A stretch of 64,000 nucleotides of DNA from JACNKJ01 sp964344565 (GTDB taxonomy: Bacteria > Krumholzibacteriota > Krumholzibacteriia > JACNKJ01). Location of the stretch: positions 1 through 64,000 of the forward strand of contig CAYFNT010000002.1 of assembly GCA_964344565.1 (NCBI GenBank), written 5' to 3'. Shown piece after piece: positions 43,727 to 53,679 of the stretch. Positions within the stretch are counted from its first letter, which is position 1. Each line of letters begins with the position of its first letter. A program made the translations under genes and the position numbers. The notes under the pieces were generated by a model, which worked only from the letters and a program-made list of their open reading frames with translations, did not search any database and was not told the origin of the DNA.

Positions 43727-44338
43727 ATGTCACGCATCATCTTCGCAGTACTTCTGGCGGCGGTCCTGATTCAGACCACGGTGGCGGAAGAGTTCGATGG
43801 CAAGGATCGTATCTACCACATCGGAATGCGATCGGCGATCTTGCTCGGATCCATGGACCTTTCGAAGATCGATGGAGACTTCGATTCCCTCGATTCCAAC
43901 GGTTTCACGGGCCCGCACCACTCTGGCGTGTTCCTGGCCTACGATCTGAATGCTCATCTTCGTGTGGGATTCGAAACCCTGGCGGGGAACTCCGACCTGA
44001 AGGCCAGAACCACGATGTACTTCAACTGCGCCGGCCCGGTGGTCGAACTCCGCTACGGAGGGAAGGTCAACATGCATGGAGGGCTCCACGCCGGCGCCGT
44101 GATCGCGGACGCCATGACCCGCCAGGGCGTAGACGAAGAAAATGGAGTACGAGAGGGCAAGCACTACAAGAGTGCCGGCTATTTCGCCGCCCCCTATCTT
44201 GGCATCGGCATCAATTCGGGAAGCCGGGAGATCTCGATTTTCGTGAAGCACACCAATTTCTTCGCCGGTGGAGATTTCTACGCTCTGGACGCCTTCGACG
44301 CGAGCTATGTCGGCCTGGGCTTGAGCTGGAGGTTATGA
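43727..44338 (+). CDS. Small exported hypothetical protein
   Basis: A 203-residue protein with a signal peptide (MSRIIFAVLLAAVLIQTTVA). The body looks like an outer-membrane barrel: HIGMRSAILLGSMDLS, FLAYDLNAHLRVGFETLAG, GPVVELRYGGKVNMHGGLHAGAV, AAPYLGIGINSG, YVGLGLSWRL. I prefer ATG 43727 (six bases after GGAGGG) over ATG 43721, which touches the ribosome site. Last gene of the 41990 operon; a hairpin follows. Confidence 0.7.
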   Translation: MSRIIFAVLLAAVLIQTTVAEEFDGKDRIYHIGMRSAILLGSMDLSKIDGDFDSLDSNGFTGPHHSGVFLAYDLNAHLRVGFETLAGNSDLKARTTMYFNCAGPVVELRYGGKVNMHGGLHAGAVIADAMTRQGVDEENGVREGKHYKSAGYFAAPYLGIGINSGSREISIFVKHTNFFAGGDFYALDAFDASYVGLGLSWRL

Positions 44339-44400
44339 GATCTTGTTTCCGGGGGTCGAGCGCCTGAACGCCCGTTTTGCCTCCATTTATTCGGCAATGG

Positions 44401-44426
44401 ATCGCCTCCGAAAACCCGGAGGCGAT
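44401..44426 (+). terminator. Hairpin terminator after the 43727 gene
   Basis: A perfect 10-bp stem ATCGCCTCCG/CGGAGGCGAT with a six-base loop, 62 bases after the stop. The following T-tract is short (TCTCTT) and leads directly into the fur promoter. Confidence 0.6.
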
Positions 44427-44430
44427 TCTC

Positions 44431-44459
44431 TTGACATTGTCTATCTTTGGATGTATTCT
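44431..44459 (+). promoter_or_regulatory. fur-family gene promoter with overlapping operator
   Basis: TTGACA (44431-44436), exactly 17 bases, TATTCT (44454-44459): a near-consensus sigma-70 promoter. The 13-mer TTGACATTGTCTA (44431-44443) overlaps the -35 and matches the palindrome in front of dps, so it is a candidate autorepression site. The ATG lies only ten bases after the -10, so the mRNA would be leaderless or nearly so. Confidence 0.75.
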
Positions 44460-44468
44460 ATCCCCGTT

Positions 44469-44861
44469 ATGAGAAACCCAGCCCAGATACTCGAGGAACA
44501 TGGAATCAAGGCTTCCGCCCACCGGGTGGCCGTGGCCGAGTACGTGCTGAGCACGGAAAGCCACCCCTCCGCCGACGAGGTGCTCGCCAGGGTGCGCGAA
44601 TCATTCCCCCACGTCTCTCGAGCCACGGTCTACAACACCCTCAACCTCTTCGTGGACAAGGGATTGCTGCGACAGTACGCCCTCACGGAGGGCCGGACCG
44701 TCTTCGATCCGCGAGTGGAGGATCATCACCACTTCATCGACGAGGAATCCGGACGCATTCACGACGTGCCCTGGGACGCCCTGGAGGTTCGGAACATCCC
44801 CGAACTGCAGGGTTTCGATGTCCATCAGTACCAGGTGGTGCTGCGGGGCAAGCGCAAGTAA
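44469..44861 (+). CDS. Fur/PerR-family transcriptional repressor
   Basis: A 130-residue Fur-family regulator. The winged helix is HGIKASAHRVAVAEYVLSTESHPSADEVLARVRESFPHVSRATVYNTLNLFVDKGLL. Candidate metal ligands are H32, D85 and H86-H88. The protein has no cysteine at all, so the structural zinc site (CxxC) of classical Fur/PerR is absent. ATG 44469 is chosen because the promoter leaves no room for a longer product. The next gene is dps, as in PerR-controlled peroxide defence, and both share an operator-like motif. PerR-like function is inference. Confidence 0.88.
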   Translation: MRNPAQILEEHGIKASAHRVAVAEYVLSTESHPSADEVLARVRESFPHVSRATVYNTLNLFVDKGLLRQYALTEGRTVFDPRVEDHHHFIDEESGRIHDVPWDALEVRNIPELQGFDVHQYQVVLRGKRK

Positions 44862-44914
44862 ACAGTCAGCTTAAGTGAATCCGGGCCAAGCCCGGCTCTC
44901 TTGGGCCCCAACAA

Positions 44915-44927
44915 TAGACAAGGTCTA
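44915..44927. promoter_or_regulatory. Candidate Fur-family operator in front of dps
   Basis: TAGACAAGGTCTA is a perfect 5-bp inverted repeat with a 3-bp centre, overlapping the probable -10 TAGAAT (44926-44931) of dps. It matches TTGACATTGTCTA at the fur promoter as TWGAC-N3-GTCTA. Confidence 0.6.
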
Positions 44928-44955
44928 GAATTAGAGTTAGTCAAAGGAGAATAAC

Positions 44956-45423
44956 ATGAAGATCGACATCGGAATCAAGGACCAGGACCGCGAACTCCTC
45001 GCCGGAGACCTCTCACGCCTGCTGGCCGACAGCTACAGCCTCTACCTGAAGACCCACAACTTCCACTGGAACGTCACGGGACCCATGTTCCAGACCCTTC
45101 ACGTGATGTTCGAGGAGCACTACAACGAACTGGCCCTCGCCGTGGATGAGATCGCCGAGCGTATCCGAGCCCTCGGGCACTTCGCCCCCGGCAGTTACTC
45201 GGCCTTCGGCAAGCTCAGCTCGATCCCCGAGTCCGACGAGGTCCCCGAGGCCACGGAGATGATCCGCCTTCTGGTCGAGGCCCACGAGGCCGTGGCCCGC
45301 ACCGCCCGCGACCTCATCGAGCGCGCCGACTCCACCGGCGATCAGGTGAGCGGCGACCTCGCCACCCAGCGCCTGCAGGTTCACGAAAAGACCGCCTGGA
45401 TGCTCCGCAGCCTGCTGGCATAG
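44956..45423 (+). CDS. dps: Dps-family DNA-protection ferritin
   Basis: A 155-residue mini-ferritin that oxidises and stores iron with peroxide and may coat DNA. The ferroxidase-site pattern is present: H37 (HNFHWNVTG), H49, E53, D64 and E68 (VDEIAERI). There is no Lys-rich N-terminal tail, so DNA binding of the E. coli type is uncertain. Start ATG follows AAGGAG. Directly downstream of the Fur-family gene. Confidence 0.94.
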   Translation: MKIDIGIKDQDRELLAGDLSRLLADSYSLYLKTHNFHWNVTGPMFQTLHVMFEEHYNELALAVDEIAERIRALGHFAPGSYSAFGKLSSIPESDEVPEATEMIRLLVEAHEAVARTARDLIERADSTGDQVSGDLATQRLQVHEKTAWMLRSLLA

Positions 45424-45427
45424 TGAC

Positions 45428-45441
45428 TGTACACGTGTACA
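45428..45441. promoter_or_regulatory. 14-bp perfect palindrome after dps
   Basis: TGTACACGTGTACA begins five bases after the dps stop. It shares the TGTAC-N4-GTACA architecture with 22109-22122. Its position between a stop codon and a terminator is odd for an operator. Confidence 0.4.
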
Positions 45442-45443
45442 AA

Positions 45444-45471
45444 CAGGCCGGGCGCCCATGCGCCCGGCCTG
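45444..45471. terminator. Intrinsic terminator of dps
   Basis: A perfect 12-bp GC-rich stem (45444-45455 with 45460-45471) with loop CCAT, followed by TTCTTAGTT. It separates dps from the convergent exporter operon. Confidence 0.88.
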
Positions 45472-45472
45472 T

Positions 45473-45528
45473 TCTTAGTTCACAGTTCACAGTTCTCAGT
45501 TCACAGTATTCTATTCACAGTTCTCAGT
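45473..45528. repeat. Tandem heptad array (ACTGWGA)
   Basis: Eight consecutive 7-bp units, read on the minus strand as ACTGWGA with two variants (ACTAAGA and one diverged ATAGAAT). The last unit contains the TGA stop of the DUF4340 gene. Same family as 33452-33550. Confidence 0.88.
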
Positions 45529-46480
45529 TCTCGAACTCATCCCGATTCTTGAAGATCCGGTCCGGGTAGGTGGAGTAGAGCGAGAACACCGACTCGTCCC
45601 CCTGCACCTGGATGGGCACGTCTCCATCTTCGCCTTCTCCCTCTCCCAGCAGCAGATTCACGCGCAGACCTCCCGCCAGGGCAAGGTCCACGCGGCGGCT
45701 CGCCTCGGCGAGTCCGTGATCCACTCCGGGATCGAGAAGGTCGCGCCCACGCAGATTCATGAGCGTGGTGAGAACCTGATCCACGGCGCTTGTCTTGGCC
45801 AGCGCGCCGTCGAGGGTCCAGGACGCCTCTCCGGTGAGCGTATCGGTCTCGGCCTTCACGAAGGCCAGGCGGTCTGCAGGCGTGATCAGGGTGAAGGCCT
45901 CGATGTCGACCTTGTCCCAGCTCCAGAGGGTCATGTCCAGGAAGCCGCGGACATCGGGCTCCCGCGCGTCGCCCCAAAGACCCAGGGTGCCGAGCAGGCG
46001 GCTGGGGGAAGCGTAGACCGCGCTCGACCCGGCGCGGCAGAGGAAGAGCCCGCCGCCGCGGGGCTGGGCGGAACCGAGCAGAAGATGCACCACTTCCTCG
46101 CCCGATGAGGCGAAGAGCTTCAGGCTCACGGCCGTGCTGTCGGCCAGGCCGTAGTCGGGGAGCACGTCCTCGCGCTCGGAACGGAACTGCCCGGTGAGCG
46201 CGGCGAGTTCGGTCGCGAGTTCATCCACCTTGCCCTGCTGGGCGGGATGCCCGTAGCGGCTGGCCACCACCCATCCGGCGCCCTTGCGCTCGAGCACCAA
46301 CGCGCCTGAATCGGGACCGCGCAACTCCACGCGGGAGACCTCGTCGAAGGAGAAGTCCGAGAGCAACTGCACGCGGTCGGGTTCGGCCAGGGACGACTCG
46401 CGGGAGCGCTGCTGCATCCAGCGGATTCCCATCAAGACCACCAGCACCGCCACCAGGATGACGATCGTTCTGCGGTTCAT
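45524..46480 (-). CDS. DUF4340 protein of a Gld-type ABC exporter operon
   Basis: A 318-residue DUF4340 protein with an N-terminal membrane anchor (IVILVAVLVVLMGIRWM) and a periplasmic body (SRVELRGPDSGALVLERKGAGWVVASRYGHPAQQGKVDEL is typical). DUF4340 genes regularly follow GldG-like genes; the role is unknown but probably envelope-linked. It begins three bases after the GldG stop. Its final residues and stop codon are encoded by the first unit of a heptad-repeat array. Confidence 0.88.
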   Translation of the reverse strand: MNRRTIVILVAVLVVLMGIRWMQQRSRESSLAEPDRVQLLSDFSFDEVSRVELRGPDSGALVLERKGAGWVVASRYGHPAQQGKVDELATELAALTGQFRSEREDVLPDYGLADSTAVSLKLFASSGEEVVHLLLGSAQPRGGGLFLCRAGSSAVYASPSRLLGTLGLWGDAREPDVRGFLDMTLWSWDKVDIEAFTLITPADRLAFVKAETDTLTGEASWTLDGALAKTSAVDQVLTTLMNLRGRDLLDPGVDHGLAEASRRVDLALAGGLRVNLLLGEGEGEDGDVPIQVQGDESVFSLYSTYPDRIFKNRDEFEN

Positions 46481-46483
46481 CCC

Positions 46484-48202
46484 CTACCTCCTTGCCTTCA
46501 GGTTTTCGAGGTAGAGCCCCGACTCCTTCCGGCGCAGGATCATGCGCGAGATGCCGAAGAGCGCGATGAGCACCGGAACGAGCGTAACCGTGAAGAGGCG
46601 GTAGACGAGCTTCTGCCCGGCCTCCAAGGGCTCCAGCGAGCGCTGGGTGATCACCCGGGAGCGGATGCCGATGAGTTCGCCGCCCAGGGCCAGCGCGTCC
46701 ACGCTGTTGAGCAGGAGCATGGCGTTCTGGGCCGCGCTCAGGAAGGGCTGCTCGAACATTTTCGCGCAGCCCACCACCATGAGCTGGGCCGCGGCCGCAT
46801 CGCCCGCGACGAAAGGTTCGCCGGCCATGAGCGTGTCGGGCCGCACCCGGTCGGGCATGTCGCCCTCGGGAAGGGCGAAGACGCCGTCCATGATCCAGCC
46901 CAGTGGATTCGGGCCGTCGAAGTCCTGTCCTTGGGGCGACACGTCGGCCTGGGTCAGCGGCGAGGGGCTGAAGGCCTTGTGCCAGCTCCGCTGACTGCTG
47001 GTGAAGAGGGCCCGGGAGCCGACACTGCCTGCGGCCATCTTCACGGGATCCACGCGCACGTCGGTGCCCCAGGGGTAGAAGAGCTGTTCGATGCGGTTGG
47101 TGATGGACACCTCGCGGTTCAGCTGTCCGCCCCGCACGGCGATCTGCGTTGGCACGCGCACGGGCTCGGAGGTCTGGATGCGCATACCGCCCAGGTTCGC
47201 CTGACGCGGGATGTTCAGGGTCTCGTGCTCGGCGTCCATGAGCTGCATGTTGCCCACCGAAACGCCGTAGTGCCGAAGCAGGTCCTCCAACCCGTGGCTG
47301 AACTGCTTGGGCGTGATGCGGAAGCCGCCCCGCTGCCCGGGCTGATAGTCGTACTCGATGTTCTGCACGGCCAGCAGGGTGTTCACGCCCTTGGAGATGG
47401 CGTTGCCGATCTCCCAGCTCTGGCGCGGATCCAGGTCGCGGGGGTTCATGACCAGCAGCGCGTCGGCATCGGCGGGAATGGGACTGTCCACCGTGAGGTC
47501 GATGCGCCGCACGTCGTAGTGCTCGGCCTGGAGCAGCTCCATGAGCCCCTGCCAGGTGTCGGGCATCTCCGGCGGCGCCATGCCCATCTGCATGTACATC
47601 TGAAGCATCTCGGGATCCAGCTCGGGCTTCTTCGCGTAGAGGGCCACCACCGGCCGGCGGTCCTGGGTCATGCGGAAGACCCGACTCAGCAGCTCGTACT
47701 CGAAGGTCATGAGCGACTGGGGCAGGACCTGGGGCAGGATCTCCTCGGGATTGTCCTTGTAGGCGATGCTGATGGCCGACCAGATCAGCTTCACGCCGAT
47801 CTCGTCCTTCTCCACCGACTGCACCTGGAAGGGGCGGATGCCCTTGGCCACGAGGGCTTCCTGCAGCTCCTCGTCGGGGCTCGGATCGTGGATGCTGAAC
47901 TCGATCATGCCCGCCGAAGCGTCGGCGTAGTCCTGAAGCTTGTCGCGCACGTCGCGCTCGAGGTTCTTCAGCTCGGTGGGCATCTTGTCCTGGCCGGTGA
48001 CGTAGTACTTCACCTGCACCGGAACCTTCAGACGCCCGAGGATGCCCTCGGCCGAATCGGACAGGGTGTAGAGATTGTCCTCGGTGAGGTCGAGGCGCGC
48101 ACCTCGCCAGTCCTCCACCACGCCGGTGAGGAAGACCGCGATGGCCAGGGACAGGACCACGAGGATCAGGAATCCGAATCGAAAACGGTTCTTGGCGATC
48201 AT
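46484..48202 (-). CDS. GldG-family ABC exporter accessory protein
   Basis: A 572-residue GldG-type protein. A first membrane helix (FGFLILVVLSLAIAVFLTGV) is followed by RLDLTEDNLYTLSDSAEGILGRLKVPVQVKYYVTG, the family hallmark, a long periplasmic part (ABC-type uncharacterised transport domain) and a C-terminal membrane helix (LFTVTLVPVLIALFGISRMILRRK). In Bacteroidetes, GldG works with GldA and GldF in gliding and type IX secretion. ATG 48202 overlaps the permease stop by four bases. Confidence 0.9.
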   Translation of the reverse strand: MIAKNRFRFGFLILVVLSLAIAVFLTGVVEDWRGARLDLTEDNLYTLSDSAEGILGRLKVPVQVKYYVTGQDKMPTELKNLERDVRDKLQDYADASAGMIEFSIHDPSPDEELQEALVAKGIRPFQVQSVEKDEIGVKLIWSAISIAYKDNPEEILPQVLPQSLMTFEYELLSRVFRMTQDRRPVVALYAKKPELDPEMLQMYMQMGMAPPEMPDTWQGLMELLQAEHYDVRRIDLTVDSPIPADADALLVMNPRDLDPRQSWEIGNAISKGVNTLLAVQNIEYDYQPGQRGGFRITPKQFSHGLEDLLRHYGVSVGNMQLMDAEHETLNIPRQANLGGMRIQTSEPVRVPTQIAVRGGQLNREVSITNRIEQLFYPWGTDVRVDPVKMAAGSVGSRALFTSSQRSWHKAFSPSPLTQADVSPQGQDFDGPNPLGWIMDGVFALPEGDMPDRVRPDTLMAGEPFVAGDAAAAQLMVVGCAKMFEQPFLSAAQNAMLLLNSVDALALGGELIGIRSRVITQRSLEPLEAGQKLVYRLFTVTLVPVLIALFGISRMILRRKESGLYLENLKARR

Positions 48203-48923
48203 CCGTGCTTCCTCCCTTCCAGCCAGTGGGCGTTCATGGCGAGCAGGGCCGCCGTGAAGGCGACGAAGTAGACCAGGTCGCCGAGGCTGATCACCCCGCG
48301 AGCCAGGGATTCGTAGTGGGGAATGAGTCCGAAGGCGTTCTGCAGGAAGGTGCCCAGACCGCCGATCCATCCGTCGATGGTCATGGCCACGGGGACCAGT
48401 CCCACGAAGAAGAGGAAGAAGCAGCTGATCATGCCCAGGATGAAGGCCGTGATCTGGTCGCGGACCAGTCCCGACACGAAGATGCCGACGCCCAGGTAAA
48501 GGGCACCGAGCAGGGTCGCGCCGATGTATCCGCCCCAGACCGCGCCGCCGTCGGGATCGCCGAGCAGGGCGAGCATGATGGGGATGGGCAGGGTGCCCGC
48601 CAGCGCGATGAGGTAGAAGGCCAGGGCCGCGAAGTACTTGCCGGCCATGACTTCCGAGGCGCGCATGGGCAGGGTCATGAGCAGTTCGAAGGTACCCGAG
48701 CGGCGGTCCTCGGCCCAGAGCCGCATGGTCACCGCCGGGATGAAGAAGATCAGGAACAGGGGCAGGTTCGCAAAGAGCCCGCGCATGTCGGCCTGGCCCT
48801 GCAGGAAGAAGCTCGTCATGAAGAGCCCCGCATTGAGCGCCAGGAAGACGATGATGAAGATGTAGGCGATGGGACTGTTGAAGTAGGCCGCCATCTCACG
48901 CTTGAAGATTACCGCCACGTTTC

Positions 48924-48927
<4 letters not shown>
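48199..48927 (-). CDS. ABC transporter permease (GldF-like)
   Basis: A 242-residue permease with about six membrane helices; FKREMAAYFNSPIAYIFIIVFLALNAGLF and WAEDRRSGTFELLMTLPMRASEVMAGKYFAA are the ABC-2/GldF hallmarks. It uses a GTG start at 48927 overlapping the ATPase stop (GTGA); the longer upstream frame is a shadow of the ATPase gene. Confidence 0.92.
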
Positions 48928-49865
<938 letters not shown>

Positions 49866-50211
49866 GGTGACAACCACCTCTGTCCGCTGTCCGCTGCCTG
49901 CGGCCCGCATCCCGACAGAGGCGAGCATGAGGTCCCGGCAACAGTTTCAATCAATTGAATTTGAGTTCGGAGCGAGACGGCGCTCCGTTTCGAGGCGGCA
50001 TATTACTATAGGAGGGGCGGCGAGTTCCAGCATCCCGAGACCGAATTCCGCCTATTTCCCCTGGCAAATGGAGAAAATGCTAAATACCCTGGGGCGATCG
50101 GTCGAAAAATATTCAGGGACGATCACGGGTAGCAGTTGGAAATCAGGGGGAGTGCCGGGGCGATACGGGACACGCGTATCTCCCGGCGCAAGATTCAAGG
50201 ACATCGACATC
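49866..50211. other. Divergent intergenic region
   Basis: About 345 bases between the exporter ATPase and the hybrid kinase. It holds an AT-rich segment with AATCAATTGAATT near 49949-49961, a small inverted repeat CGGAGCG/CGCTCCG (49968-49987), and the ribosome site AAGGA before the kinase GTG. No gene or confident promoter recognised; translation of the kinase frame through it lacks coding character. Confidence 0.5.
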
Positions 50212-53235
<3,024 letters not shown>

Positions 53236-53243
53236 CATCGCAA

Positions 53244-53615
53244 ATGGCCAAGATTCTCATCGTGGACGACGAAGCCATGGCCCGCACGGGTATCCGAAAG
53301 ATACTGGACCGCGCGGGGCACTCCACACTCGAGGCCGGCGGCGGCGAGGAGGCCCTGCGCCTGATCGCGGCCGGCGATGTCGAGCTCTGCGTGCTGGATA
53401 TCATCATGCCCGACAAGGACGGCATCGAGGTTCTGCGCCAGCTTCGCGCCGATCGGCGCGAATTGCCGGTGCTGGCCATCTCGGGCGGCGGAAGCGCCGA
53501 GTTCGGACTCTACCTGCGCGTGGCCAGCAAGCTGGGCGTGGGCGCCACACTCGCCAAGCCCTTCGGCGCCGAAGAGCTGCTCGAAGCCGTCGACGACCTG
53601 CTGGCCAAGGTCTAG
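53244..53615 (+). CDS. Single-domain response regulator (CheY-like)
   Basis: A 123-residue receiver without output domain: acidic pocket D8-D9-E10, phosphoacceptor D52 (VLDIIMP), switch S80 (LAISGGG), K105 (LAKPF). Probably takes phosphate from the hybrid kinase just upstream (phosphorelay or phosphate sink). It closely resembles the regulator at 26691. Confidence 0.92.
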   Translation: MAKILIVDDEAMARTGIRKILDRAGHSTLEAGGGEEALRLIAAGDVELCVLDIIMPDKDGIEVLRQLRADRRELPVLAISGGGSAEFGLYLRVASKLGVGATLAKPFGAEELLEAVDDLLAKV

Positions 53616-53620
53616 AAAAA

Positions 53621-53644
53621 CCCTCCCCCGTTGCCGGGGGAGGG
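53621..53644. terminator. Bidirectional intrinsic terminator
   Basis: A perfect 10-bp stem CCCTCCCCCG/CGGGGGAGGG with loop TTGC between convergent genes. On the minus strand a T5 run follows, so it best serves the metalloprotease gene. Same stem sequence as 9752-9781. Confidence 0.85.
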
Positions 53645-53679
53645 CTCCTGGTTTCCTACCAACAGCTTCCTGCTGCTAG

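Noticed and set aside
45473..45528. Regular repeat array as a possible CRISPR
   Set aside because: Units are 7 bp and contiguous, without spacers.
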